Origin: Pseudonocardia oceani
Lineage (GTDB): Bacteria > Actinomycetota > Actinomycetes > Mycobacteriales > Pseudonocardiaceae
Direction of reading: 5' to 3'
Length of the DNA: 64,000 nt
NCBI RefSeq assembly: GCF_019263585.2
Contig: NZ_JADQDF010000001.1
Coordinates: 1,674,001 to 1,738,000 of the forward strand
In this document: positions 27,834-37,565 of the stretch, one piece after another
How positions within the stretch are numbered: the first letter of the stretch is position 1
Layout of the letters: each line of letters starts with the position of its first letter
Program-made: the position numbers and the translations under genes
Notes under the pieces: generated by a model
Databases searched by the model: none
Seen by the model: the letters and a program-made list of their open reading frames with translations, nothing else
What the model was told of the DNA's origin: nothing

Positions 27834-29170
27834 GCCTCGGTCCGGTAAGGCTCGGTCCGGTAGGGCTCGGTCCGGTAGGGCTCGGTCCGGTAGGGCTCGG
27901 TCCGGTAGCGGTGCCCGGTCGGGGTGGTCCATTCCAGGGCGCGGTCGGGCCCGAGTTCGGTCTGCCAGCCGGGGTGTTCCTTGAGGTCGTGGTGGGCGGG
28001 GCAGAGGGTGACGAGGTTGTCCTCGCCGGTGGTGCCGTCGGGGTTCCAGGGGATGACGTGGTCGAGTTCGCAGGTGGCGGCGGGTTGTCGGCAGCCGGGG
28101 GCGCGGCAGGTGATGTCGCGGGCGCGGATGTGGTCGGCGAGGGCGGCGGGTGGTCGGTAGGTGGTGCGTCCGTACTCGAGGACGGTGCCGGTGAGGGGGT
28201 CGGTGACCAGGCGGCGCCAGACGGAGTCGGCGGCGATCTCCCGGGCCAGTGGCGCGGGGATCGGGCCGTAGCCGACGAGCTCGCAGGGGGCGTCGTCGGC
28301 GCCGGTGAGTGTGGAGTGCGGGACCAGCACGGTGATGAGCGGTTTGCCCGGAGTGACCGGGACGACCGCGACGGTGTCCGAGGCGGCGGGGTCGCGCAGG
28401 ACCAGCCGCCCGGTGAGGACGGCGGCGAGCAGGTCGGCGCGGCGCTGGTCCAGGGTCCGTGGGTCGTCGGCGCCGAGGCCGCGGGCGAGCCGGGTGAGCC
28501 AGGCGTAGGACGAGGCGGCGTCGGGGGCGGTGAGGCGGGCCCAGAGGGTGGCCATGCCGTCCTCGCCGGCGAACACGTCGACGCGCCGTTCGGCGCGGGC
28601 GGCCCGGTGTCGTGACGCGGCGCCGTCGGGGTCGAGGGCGAGGATCGCGCGGCGTAGGGCGGCGTCGAGCTGGGCCCAGGTCTGCCCGGGCGCGGCGGGC
28701 AGCACCCGTTCCTGGACGGCGGCGGTGAGGGTGTCGTCGAGCAGGGCGAGCCGGTCACAGACGAGACGAGTCCGGGACCAGCACAGCCGGCCGGCTTCGA
28801 GCAGGTCGCGGGTGGGGCGGAGCACTCCGGAGAGTCGCCGGGCCTGGGCGAGTCGCACCTGGGCCGATCCGCGGGACACGGTGAGCGCCATCCCGATCTC
28901 GTCGGAGGCCCACTCCCGCAGAGGGACAGCACGCACGGACCCGTCGCCGGGCCGCTGCTGGAACTCGGCGAGCACGGCGGTCTGCCGGGCGGCAGCCCAG
29001 GCAGCGAGGCGCTCGAACCCGACAGCGGCATCGACGAGCTCGGCGTCGGACAGCGAGCCGACGGACTCGGTGGCGAACTCCAGCTCGAGCCCGAACAGTC
29101 CGGACGGCGCGGTGTTGCCCAGTGTCTGCTCGGGCGCATCGGGCGCCTCGAGCACATCGGAGTCGAACAT
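27818..29170 (-). CDS. DUF222 / HNH endonuclease (13E12 family)
   Basis: 450-residue protein: an N-terminal DUF222 helical domain (about 20-330) and a C-terminal HNH nuclease (about 367-403) with CELDHVIPW, the NLVTLCPAHHD segment and zinc-binding cysteine pairs (CRAPGC). The C-terminus carries five copies of EPYRT encoded by 15-bp repeats. The family is widespread in actinobacteria as the 13E12 repeat proteins and is SOS-linked in mycobacteria. Here the ATG lies inside a LexA box, with a -10-like TAGCAT (complement of 29178-29183) just upstream, so a leaderless LexA-repressed message is likely. Biological role unknown. Confidence 0.88.
   Translation of the reverse strand: MFDSDVLEAPDAPEQTLGNTAPSGLFGLELEFATESVGSLSDAELVDAAVGFERLAAWAAARQTAVLAEFQQRPGDGSVRAVPLREWASDEIGMALTVSRGSAQVRLAQARRLSGVLRPTRDLLEAGRLCWSRTRLVCDRLALLDDTLTAAVQERVLPAAPGQTWAQLDAALRRAILALDPDGAASRHRAARAERRVDVFAGEDGMATLWARLTAPDAASSYAWLTRLARGLGADDPRTLDQRRADLLAAVLTGRLVLRDPAASDTVAVVPVTPGKPLITVLVPHSTLTGADDAPCELVGYGPIPAPLAREIAADSVWRRLVTDPLTGTVLEYGRTTYRPPAALADHIRARDITCRAPGCRQPAATCELDHVIPWNPDGTTGEDNLVTLCPAHHDLKEHPGWQTELGPDRALEWTTPTGHRYRTEPYRTEPYRTEPYRTEPYRTEAYRAG
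27829..27903. repeat. 15-bp tandem repeat, five copies (VNTR-like)
   Basis: Five consecutive 15-bp units (consensus GGTAGGGCTCGGTCC on the plus strand), the inner three identical and the outer two with one or two changes. On the minus strand they encode the EPYRT repeats at the end of the HNH protein; the first unit also contains the TAG stop of the sulfatase gene. In-frame unit length allows copy-number change without frameshift. Confidence 0.9.
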
Positions 29171-29178
29171 GTGTTCGA
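29163..29178. promoter_or_regulatory. LexA (SOS) box
   Basis: TCGAACATGTGTTCGA matches the actinobacterial LexA consensus TCGAAC-N4-GTTCGA at every consensus position. It overlaps the ATG of the DUF222-HNH gene and the end of its -10-like element, so bound LexA would block that promoter. It lies 132 bp upstream of the divergent AlkZ-like gene and could also act on it. Confidence 0.85.
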
Positions 29179-29309
29179 TGCTAGCACCCTGATCAGGAGA
29201 AATCCACACTGGACCGGGGGCTTCGAGGGCAAGGGCGACCCGGACCGCAGGCGCCCGCCGGGGCGCCGAGAACCGGAAGCGCCGCGGCAGCACATGCCAA
29301 GGTGACCCC

Positions 29310-30353
29310 ATGCCCGACAGGCACCTGAGCTGGCACCACCTGAACAGAGCCCTACTCACCCGCCAGCACCTCCTGACCAGAACCCACCACGACCTCAAGA
29401 CGACGGTGGAGGACGTAGGAGGACTCCAGACCCAGTACAGCCCCTCGGCCTACACCGGCCTCTGGTCCCGGATGAGCACCTTCCGGAAGAGCGGCCTGAC
29501 AGAAGCCCTGATGAGCGGCGAGATCATCCAGAGCTGGGTCATGCGCTGCACCATCCACATGGTCTCCGCCGCCGACCACCCGCGACTCACCGAAGCCGTG
29601 AGGGAGCACCGCCGACAGCTCTGGCACCGCACCACGAAGATCGACGTGGACATGGACGCCGTCGCGACCACGGTCCGGGAAGCGCTCCAGGACGGTCCGA
29701 GGACCCAGGCCGAGCTCGTCAAGGTCATCGAAGGGGCAGGTCACCCCAAGGAGGCCTTCTCCGGCGCCCAGCTCTGGATCGACCTCGTCCGCGTCCCCCC
29801 GGCCGGCACCTGGGACCGCCCCCGCGCCCACGTCTACGGCCTGGCCACTCCCCCGCCCGCCCCCGTCGACCGGGAGCAGGCCGAGGAGCACCTCGCCCGC
29901 CGCTACCTGGGCGGCTTCGGCCCCGCCACCCCCGGCGACCTGGCCCGCTACGCCGGCTGGTCGATCACGTTCACGAGGGGCGTGCTCGCCCGCCTCGCGC
30001 TCCGCACGTTCCGCGACCCCGACGGCGCCGTGCTCGTCGACCTCCCCGACGCCCCGCTCCCCGACGCCGACGTTCCGGCACCGGTCCGGTTCCTGGGCAC
30101 CTGGGACGCCGTGCTGCTGCTCGGCCACGCCGTCCGCGCGGGCCTGCTGCCGCCCGAGTACCGGCACCACGTGTTCCACACGCGCAAGCCGCAGTCGGCG
30201 CCCACGTTCCTCGTCGACGGCCGGGTCGCCGGCACCTGGCGCTGCGCCGAGGACCGGATCGAGGTCACGCCGTTCGAACCGCTGACGACCGCCGTCCGCG
30301 AGGAGGTCGGGGCCGAAGCCGAGCGGCTCGCGACGTTCCATGTCGACGGTTGA
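29310..30353 (+). CDS. AlkZ/YcaQ-like winged-helix DNA glycosylase (HTH_42)
   Basis: 347-residue protein of the winged-helix DNA-binding family that includes AlkZ and YcaQ, monofunctional glycosylases that unhook bulky N-alkyl lesions and interstrand crosslinks. Gln40 and Gln42 in GLQTQY fit the QxQ catalytic motif of the AlkZ branch (YcaQ uses QxD). Further family blocks are RCTIHMVSAADH (about 79-90), the GPATPGDLARYAGWS wing region, and PLLG-like FLGTWDAVLLLGH. AAGGTGA precedes the ATG. It is divergent from the LexA-controlled HNH gene. Whether it confers genotoxin self-resistance or general repair is open. Confidence 0.82.
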   Translation: MPDRHLSWHHLNRALLTRQHLLTRTHHDLKTTVEDVGGLQTQYSPSAYTGLWSRMSTFRKSGLTEALMSGEIIQSWVMRCTIHMVSAADHPRLTEAVREHRRQLWHRTTKIDVDMDAVATTVREALQDGPRTQAELVKVIEGAGHPKEAFSGAQLWIDLVRVPPAGTWDRPRAHVYGLATPPPAPVDREQAEEHLARRYLGGFGPATPGDLARYAGWSITFTRGVLARLALRTFRDPDGAVLVDLPDAPLPDADVPAPVRFLGTWDAVLLLGHAVRAGLLPPEYRHHVFHTRKPQSAPTFLVDGRVAGTWRCAEDRIEVTPFEPLTTAVREEVGAEAERLATFHVDG

Positions 30354-30357
30354 ACGA

Positions 30358-30936
30358 TCAGCGGCTGAGCCACTCCCGCGCGTGCTCCACGCCGACCCAC
30401 ACGTGCGCGTCCCACCCGTGCGCCCGGGCCGCCTCGACGTTCTCCGCCTTGTCGTCGAGGAACACCGTCTCTCCCGGCCCCAGCAGCGCCGACGCGCGCG
30501 CGAACAGCTCCGGGCCGGGCTTGCCCACGCCGAGGTCGCAGGAGAACACGAGCACGTCGAACGGGTCGCTCCACGCCGCCGCCCGCACCGCGGACGCCAG
30601 CGGCGCGGGCGCGTTCGACAGCAGCGCCAGCCGGTCGCCCGCCGCCGCCCGCTCCGCCACCAGCGCCGCCTGCTCGTCGGGCAGCACGGACCACCGCGCG
30701 GCGTCCCGCCGTTCCAGCTCCGCCATCAGGTCCGGGTCGGCCTCGCGGCCCCACGCCCCCAGCACGCCGGTCCAGTACTCCGACGCCGCGCCGCCCAGGT
30801 CGTAGGCGCCGCGCCCGGTCCAGAAGCCGGAGAGGAACTCCGCCTCCGCCAGCCCGAGCCCCTCGCCGACCACCGCGTGCAGCGAGCGCGTCGGCACCAG
30901 GACGTCGCCGACGTCGAACACGATCGTGCGCGTCAC
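30358..30936 (-). CDS. HAD-superfamily hydrolase
   Basis: 192-residue haloacid dehalogenase-like hydrolase. Motif I VFDVGDVLV gives the nucleophile Asp (about 8) with Asp replaced at +2 by Gly-Asp spacing typical of the epoxide-hydrolase/HAD-IA branch. Motif II LLSNAP, motif III lysine in GVGKPGPELF and motif IV VFLDDKAENVEAA are all present. It is a small phosphatase or dehalogenase with cap subdomain 1 (about 18-75). GTG at 30936 overlaps the stop of the DHA2 transporter gene, so it is the second gene of that operon. Convergent with the AlkZ-like gene. Confidence 0.85.
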   Translation of the reverse strand: MTRTIVFDVGDVLVPTRSLHAVVGEGLGLAEAEFLSGFWTGRGAYDLGGAASEYWTGVLGAWGREADPDLMAELERRDAARWSVLPDEQAALVAERAAAGDRLALLSNAPAPLASAVRAAAWSDPFDVLVFSCDLGVGKPGPELFARASALLGPGETVFLDDKAENVEAARAHGWDAHVWVGVEHAREWLSR

Positions 30937-32351
30937 TCCACCGCGGCCTTCCGCGGCGCCACCAGCAGCGACGTCCCGATCGCGAGCAGCGAGATCACGG
31001 CCGCCGTCAGGAACGCGACCCGCACGCCGGCGGCGTCGATCGCCCCGCCGGACGCCGACGCCAGCGTCATCACCGTGACGAACAGCGCCGTGCCCGCCGC
31101 CCCCGCCACCTGCTGCAGCGTCGTGATGATCGCGCTGCCGTGCGAGTAGAGCGTGGTCGGGAGCGCGCTGAGCGCGTCGGTCATCAGCGGCGTGAGCATC
31201 ACCGCGATGCCCGCGCTGAGCACGACGTGCGCGGCGACGACGGTCCACAGCGGCCCGCCGACCAGCGCCGTGAGCAGCCACAGCGCCGCACTGAGCACCA
31301 CCGCGCCCGGGATGACGAGCGGGCGGGCGCCGATGCGGTCGTAGGTGCGGCCGACGACCGGCCCGAGCAGGCCCATCACCAGGCCGCCGGGCAGCACGAC
31401 CAGCCCCGTGACGAACGGGTCGGTGCCGAGAACCTCCTGCAGGTAGAGCGGCAGCAGGATCAGTGCGCCGAACAGGGCCATCATGCTGAGCACCACGAGC
31501 ACGACCGAGACGACGAACGAGCGGTGCGCGAACGGCCGCAGGTCGAGCAGGGCGCGGTCGTCGCGCTGCAGGCGCCGCTGGCGCGCCACGAACACGACCA
31601 TCGCCACCGCCCCGATGACGATTGGGATCCACGGCGGCACCGCGGCCCCGCCGCGCGCGGCCTCGCCGATCGCGCTCAGGCCGTACACCAGCCCGCTGAA
31701 CGCGATCGCGGAGATCAGCACCGACGGGACGTCGAGGGGGACCTTCCGCGTCTCCACCGGCACCTGCAGCAGCGACGCCCCCGCGACGAGCGCGACCAGC
31801 GCGATCGGCAGGACGATCCAGAACATCCAGCGCCAGTCGAGCGCGGAGAGGATCAGGCCCGAGATCGTCGGGCCGACGGCGGGCGCCACCGCGATGACGA
31901 TCGAGATCGTGCCCATCGTGGACCCGCGGCGCTCCGCGGGAACGAGCGTCATCACGGTCGTGAACAGCAGCGGCACCATCACCGCCGTGCCGACGGCCTG
32001 CACGATCCGGCCCGTCAGCAGGACCTCGAAGCCGGGCGCCAGGCCCGCGATCAGCGTGCCGAGGCTGAACAGCGTCATCGACGCGACGAACACCTGCCGC
32101 GGCGTGAACCGCTGCAGCAGGAAACCGGTGACCGGGATGACCACGGCCATCGTGAGCAGGAAACCGCTGGTCAGCCACTGGGCGGTGCTCGCACTGATCT
32201 GCAGGTCGGCGATCAGCACGGGCAGTGCGACGCTCATGATCGTCTCGTTGAGGATCATGACGAAGGCGGACCCGACGAGCAGGCCGATCGCGAGACCCAC
32301 GCGCGTGACCGGCGCCGCCGGCTTCTCGAGACCGACGTTCGTGCCGGACAT
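30933..32351 (-). CDS. DHA2-family (EmrB/QacA) drug efflux MFS transporter
   Basis: 472-residue membrane protein with about fourteen predicted helices, the DHA2 hallmark. Motif A is degenerate in loop 2-3, and motif C GPTISGLIL lies in TM5 (antiporter motif), with EVL-type LQEVLGTDPFVTGLVVLPGG in the second half. It should export lipophilic cations or antibiotics in exchange for protons. ATG 32351 follows GGGGGAA. It precedes the HAD hydrolase gene with a GTGA overlap. No dedicated regulator gene lies adjacent, apart from the Lrp gene 387 bp upstream. Confidence 0.88.
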   Translation of the reverse strand: MSGTNVGLEKPAAPVTRVGLAIGLLVGSAFVMILNETIMSVALPVLIADLQISASTAQWLTSGFLLTMAVVIPVTGFLLQRFTPRQVFVASMTLFSLGTLIAGLAPGFEVLLTGRIVQAVGTAVMVPLLFTTVMTLVPAERRGSTMGTISIVIAVAPAVGPTISGLILSALDWRWMFWIVLPIALVALVAGASLLQVPVETRKVPLDVPSVLISAIAFSGLVYGLSAIGEAARGGAAVPPWIPIVIGAVAMVVFVARQRRLQRDDRALLDLRPFAHRSFVVSVVLVVLSMMALFGALILLPLYLQEVLGTDPFVTGLVVLPGGLVMGLLGPVVGRTYDRIGARPLVIPGAVVLSAALWLLTALVGGPLWTVVAAHVVLSAGIAVMLTPLMTDALSALPTTLYSHGSAIITTLQQVAGAAGTALFVTVMTLASASGGAIDAAGVRVAFLTAAVISLLAIGTSLLVAPRKAAVE

Positions 32352-32401
32352 TCTTGTTCCCCCTGGTTCCGGCGGCCGGACGGCGCCGCCGTGACCCGAG
32401 C

Positions 32402-32638
32402 TTAGGCGGATCCGTCGGCCGGGCGCAGCCGCAATGCGGAAGGCAGGGGATGGGCGGCGTTCGCGACCTCCAGGCCGACGAGGAGCTCCTCCAGCCGCCC
32501 GGTCAGCCGCTCACGGACCACAGCGGGGCCGTCGCGGGCCACGGCGCGGTCGCCGTCGACGTCCAGCAGCGGCGCCGGGCCGATGAGGGTCGTCTGCGGC
32601 GCGGCCGCGGGGATCGGGGCCGCGGTCGACGACGCCAC
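32402..32638 (-). CDS. Possible small hypothetical CDS in a 387-bp gap
   Basis: The gap 32352-32738 between the efflux gene and the Lrp gene has one frame with coding-like bias: up to 78 codons from GTG 32638, with high GC at third positions in the first two thirds. The predicted peptide has LLDVDGDRAVARDG and an amphipathic VRERLTGRLEELLVGLEV stretch but no family I recognise. The frame continues open upstream without a start or clear ribosome site, so a gene relic or non-coding DNA is as likely as a real gene. Nothing else is seen in this gap. Confidence 0.22.
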   Translation of the reverse strand: MASSTAAPIPAAAPQTTLIGPAPLLDVDGDRAVARDGPAVVRERLTGRLEELLVGLEVANAAHPLPSALRLRPADGSA

Positions 32639-32738
32639 CCCGACCGAGCCGCTCGGCGTCGCCCGGTCCGACGCGACCCCGTCGGCCGCGACGACGACCG
32701 GGCACGCGCGCGGACGACCCGGACGAGCGCGGCTGACC

Positions 32739-34536
<1,798 letters not shown>

Positions 34537-34606
34537 CGCGATCCGGGATCGGCGTCATCCCGTTGTGAGACACCGCGGGCGGCCGCGCTTCGCTAGGTTG
34601 CCGCCC

Positions 34607-34888
34607 ATGGACGACGTACTGCCGATCCTGGAGAAGGTGCCGTTCCTCGTGGACGCCCAGCTCTGGGAGATCGCCTCCCGGTGCCGGATCTTCCGTTCGC
34701 GCGCCGACGGCGAGGACCAGACCGTGGAGCTGGAGCTCAGCCGGGACACCGCCGGGAGGTGGATGGTGGTGGCGCGCGACGAGGAGCGCGACCTCACCGC
34801 GCAGGGCGTGCCCATGCCCGGGCTCAACGGGGCGATCAACATGGTGCCCTGGTACCTGCTCGACGACCCGGTGGCCGCCGCCGACTGA
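34607..34888 (+). CDS. Small conserved-looking hypothetical protein
   Basis: 93-residue soluble protein starting MDDVLPILEKVPFLVDAQLWE, with alternating hydrophobic strands (VELELSRD, RWMVVARDE) and ending in NMVPWYLLDDP. No signal peptide, membrane segment or known motif. TAGGTT at 34594-34599 is a good -10 only 7 bp before the ATG, which suggests a leaderless transcript. Convergent with the cold-shock gene, separated by a strong hairpin. Confidence 0.6.
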   Translation: MDDVLPILEKVPFLVDAQLWEIASRCRIFRSRADGEDQTVELELSRDTAGRWMVVARDEERDLTAQGVPMPGLNGAINMVPWYLLDDPVAAAD

Positions 34889-34906
34889 TCCCCACACCCG
34901 CGAACG

Positions 34907-34946
34907 ACAGGAGCCCGCCACCCCCGAGGGGGTGACGGGCTCCTGT
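34907..34946. terminator. Strong bidirectional hairpin
   Basis: 40-nt near-perfect inverted repeat: outer arms ACAGGAGCCCG / CGGGCTCCTGT and inner arms CACCCCC / GGGGGTG, with one C-A mismatch. It lies between the convergent hypothetical gene (stop 34888) and the cold-shock gene (stop at 34960). Confidence 0.8.
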
Positions 34947-34959
34947 GACGAGCTGTGGA

Positions 34960-35166
34960 TCAGGCGACGACGCGCACGCCGGTGGCCTGGGGGCCCTTGG
35001 CGCCCTGGCCGACCTCGAACTCCACGCGCTGCCCCTCGTCGAGCGAGCGGAAGCCGCTCGCGTCGATCTCGGAGTAGTGCACGAAGACGTCAGCGCCGCC
35101 CCCGTCGACGGAGATGAAGCCGAAGCCCTTCTCCCCGTTGAACCACTTCACAGTTCCCTGCGCCAT
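34960..35166 (-). CDS. Cold-shock domain protein
   Basis: 68-residue single cold-shock domain RNA chaperone. RNP1 KGFGFI and RNP2 VFVHYS are both intact, preceded by the standard [14 protein letters not shown] start. It binds single-stranded RNA and prevents secondary structure. AGGAG lies 8 nt before the ATG at 35166. A long leader of up to about 170 nt precedes it (gap to 35504), as is common for csp genes that are regulated through their 5' untranslated region. Confidence 0.95.
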   Translation of the reverse strand: MAQGTVKWFNGEKGFGFISVDGGGADVFVHYSEIDASGFRSLDEGQRVEFEVGQGAKGPQATGVRVVA

Positions 35167-35504
35167 GCGATGAGCTCCTAGCAGATGGTGGTGGGGGCCG
35201 CACTGCGCAGCCACCCGGCCGACCGACCCTGACGAACGACCACCCGGGCCTCTGTGGACCGGACCGTCGTGCGCCAACTTGTTCCTGCGGGCGTGCATCA
35301 CACGAACACCGAAACCGACGGACGAACAACGCAACCCTACACCTGTCGATCAGGTCGCGGAACCGGGTCGGTGATCGGCGTTCGCCCCCGCTCGAACACC
35401 TCCGAACGCGCCGTAGGGATGCGACGACGGGCGGTAGTGGGCGCCACCGGGGTCCGTAGGTTTTTCACCTGTACGTGTGAGTCCGCCGAACGGAGCCCGT
35501 CGCA
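35167..35504. other. 338-bp divergent intergenic region
   Basis: Non-coding region between the cold-shock gene and the carbonic anhydrase gene. The left half is probably the csp leader and promoter. It includes an imperfect palindrome ACCTGTCGATCAGGT at 35341-35355 and a T-run (35461-35465) followed by CACCTGTACGTGTGA 24-40 bp before the carbonic anhydrase start, perhaps part of its promoter. No gene-like frame with a ribosome site is seen. Confidence 0.5.
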
Positions 35505-36272
35505 GTGCCCACCCGCCGCACCTTCCTCGTCGCCCTTCCGGTCGCCACCGCCGCGCTGGTCCTGCCCCCGGGTGCCCTCGCGCACGCCGGCGCACGCCGG
35601 CGGGGGACGCCCCACCCGCAGCAGAGCCCGATCGCGCTGGACACCAGCACGACGAAGCCCGCTCCTGAGCTGCCCGAGCTCGTCGTGGCGTACCCGGACG
35701 ACGTCGAGGTCTCCGTGCGCTACGTCAGCCGCGACCCGGACGACCCCGCCGGCTGCACCACCCGGGGGCACGAGGAGACGGTCGAGGCCGAGGTACCCGA
35801 GGGCGCGGCGGCGGTCCTGCTCGGCGGCAGCCGCTACGAACTGGTGCAGTTCCACTTCCACACCCCGTCCGAGCACACACTCGACGGACGGCGGTTCCCG
35901 GTCGAGCAGCACTTCGTCCACCGCGGCCCGAACGGCGAGACGCTCGTGGTCGGGCTGTTCCTCACCGACGACGGTGCCGGCGGGACGCCGCAGGACGTCG
36001 TGCTCGCGCGACTGCCCGAGGAGTGCGGGGAGGAGGTCACCGTCGGAGGGCTCGACCTCGCCTCGGCACTGCCCTGCGACCTGTCCACGCTCCGCTACCC
36101 CGGATCGCTCACGACCACCCCGAACACCGAGGGCGTGTCCTGGCTGGTGCTGCGCGCGCCGGTCGCGGTGGCCCCGTCGACCCTGCGGGGGTTCCAGGAG
36201 CTGTTCCCCGAGGGCGACTCCCGCGACCTGCAGCCCCTCGGCGACCGGGTGGTGCGTCTGCGGGAGCAGTGA
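35505..36272 (+). CDS. Exported alpha-carbonic anhydrase
   Basis: 255-residue zinc enzyme interconverting CO2 and bicarbonate outside the membrane. The N-terminus TRRTFLVALPVATAALVLPP is a twin-arginine-type signal peptide. The mature domain has QSPIAL (about 40-45) and the zinc ligands His117 and His119 (QFHFHTPSEH) and His136 (VEQHFVH); the EHTLDG and QHFVHRG segments are typical. GTG 35505 follows GGAG. A single gene between divergent csp and the paralogous exported proteins; loss of cytosolic folding control through Tat fits a metal enzyme. Confidence 0.92.
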   Translation: MPTRRTFLVALPVATAALVLPPGALAHAGARRRGTPHPQQSPIALDTSTTKPAPELPELVVAYPDDVEVSVRYVSRDPDDPAGCTTRGHEETVEAEVPEGAAAVLLGGSRYELVQFHFHTPSEHTLDGRRFPVEQHFVHRGPNGETLVVGLFLTDDGAGGTPQDVVLARLPEECGEEVTVGGLDLASALPCDLSTLRYPGSLTTTPNTEGVSWLVLRAPVAVAPSTLRGFQELFPEGDSRDLQPLGDRVVRLREQ

Positions 36273-36400
36273 GGCGGTGTCCGGTGTTCCGAGTGGAGCA
36301 GTGGGACGCCGTTCGTCGCACGCTGCGTCACGGTCGGCGTAGCGGAGTGCGTCCGGGAGAGCGCGACGGCCGGAGGTTGCCTAGGTTCGGTCCCGGGTCA

Positions 36401-36416
36401 GTGACGGCACGGTCAC
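36401..36416. promoter_or_regulatory. CRP-like inverted repeat
   Basis: GTGAC, six bases GGCACG, GTCAC, 80 bp upstream of the first exported peptidase-like gene. Actinobacterial CRP sites follow GTG-N8-CAC with TGTGA-type arms, and CRP is known to regulate resuscitation-promoting factor genes in mycobacteria. TAGGTT (36382-36387) lies just upstream. The match is short, so it is only a candidate. Confidence 0.35.
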
Positions 36417-36496
36417 GAACTGGACACGGGACTCCCCACCCGACCGGCTCCCCCGAACCGGATGTCCAGCCGCGCCGTCGTCCCGGAAGGTTGGTC

Positions 36497-37396
36497 GTGG
36501 CTCGGCATCGCTCCCCCCGAGGCCGCCGCGCGCACGAGGGCAGTCCGTTCCCGGCACCGCGCCGGGCCACCGGAACCCCCTCCCTGCGCCGGACGGCGTC
36601 CGTCTCCACGCTCGCGCCCGCGTTCCCCGGGCCGCTCGCGTCCACCCCGGTCCGCCGGGGTGCCGCCGTCGTCGCCGTCGCCGGTGGCGCGCTGTCGCTG
36701 ATGGGGGCCGCGGCCCCCGTCGCCGCGCCGCAGGTCGCCGACGTCGCGGCGCTCGCGCAGCTGCCCGCGCAGGACGCCCCCAACCGCGACGTCGCCGCGC
36801 AGGACCTCACCGACGTCCTGCTCCGCTCGTCGGTCGAGCCCGTCGCGCCCGACCCCGACGTCCTCGACGACCCGTCGCCGCTCGTCAAAGCCGTGCAGAT
36901 GGCCGAGGAGCAGCTCGCGCGGGCCGAGGAGGAGCGCGCCGCCGCCGAGGAGGAGCGCGCCCGCGAGGAGGCCGAGGAGGCCGCCGCGCAGGCCGCCGAG
37001 GCAGAGCGCCGCGCCTCCGTCGGCGCCGACTGCGGCCTCGACACCGGCCAGCTCGGTGCCGTCAAGGACTACGTCCGCGAGGCCGCGGAGTTCCTGGGCT
37101 GCCTGTTCGGCGAGCCGACGATGCACGGCGTCGCAGGGCGCGCGGGCACGTCGGACCACCCGTCGGGCAAGGCCATCGACTTCATGGTCGACCGCTCCAC
37201 GGGCGATCAGCTCGCCGCCTGCGCCCTGCGCAACCAGGACTCGCTGGGCATCAGCTACGTCATCTGGGAGCAGCGGATCAACCACGGCAGCGGCTGGGAG
37301 CCGATGGAGGACCGGGGCGGCGCCACGGCCAACCACTTCGATCACGTGCACGTCTCGTTCGACTCCGCCGGCGGCGGCGAGCTCACCGGGTGCTGA
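36497..37396 (+). CDS. Exported peptidase-like protein with coiled coil (ARB_07466-type C-terminus)
   Basis: 299-residue secreted or anchored protein. A basic N-terminus VARHRSPRGRR, a hydrophobic segment about 55-75, a Glu/Ala-rich coiled coil (about 135-175, EERAAAEEERAREEAEEAAA) and a C-terminal domain of about 120 residues with CGL...V.YV. It carries candidate zinc residues His and Asp in SDHPSGKAIDF and His in HFDHVHVSF, like the H-x6-D...H-x-H site of D-Ala-D-Ala peptidases. GTG 36497 with GGAAGG upstream is supported by the paralogue at 37566, which starts the same way. Likely cell-wall remodelling. Confidence 0.75.
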   Translation: MARHRSPRGRRAHEGSPFPAPRRATGTPSLRRTASVSTLAPAFPGPLASTPVRRGAAVVAVAGGALSLMGAAAPVAAPQVADVAALAQLPAQDAPNRDVAAQDLTDVLLRSSVEPVAPDPDVLDDPSPLVKAVQMAEEQLARAEEERAAAEEERAREEAEEAAAQAAEAERRASVGADCGLDTGQLGAVKDYVREAAEFLGCLFGEPTMHGVAGRAGTSDHPSGKAIDFMVDRSTGDQLAACALRNQDSLGISYVIWEQRINHGSGWEPMEDRGGATANHFDHVHVSFDSAGGGELTGC

Positions 37397-37565
37397 GCGC
37401 CGCTCGTCGCGGTCCGCGACACGCCCACCTCACTCCTGGTGACAATCGACTCCGATCCGTGACCGATTCGCTACTGTTCGCGGCGGAACAGCCCGTACGG
37501 CACCGGAGTCCCCGCTCCGGCCGGTCCCCGAACCGGACGCCCGACGGCCCGACGAAGAGGTAGAC

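Noticed and set aside
27818..29170. HNH gene as part of a homing element or insertion sequence
   Set aside because: No terminal inverted repeats or target duplication seen; the DUF222-HNH family is a resident actinobacterial gene family.
35341..35355. Imperfect palindrome as operator
   Set aside because: Only 5-bp arms, with no second copy or conserved position; kept as a remark in the intergenic entry only.
35398..35409. Second LexA box (TCGAACACCTCC...)
   Set aside because: Only the left half matches; the right half-site GTTCGA is absent.
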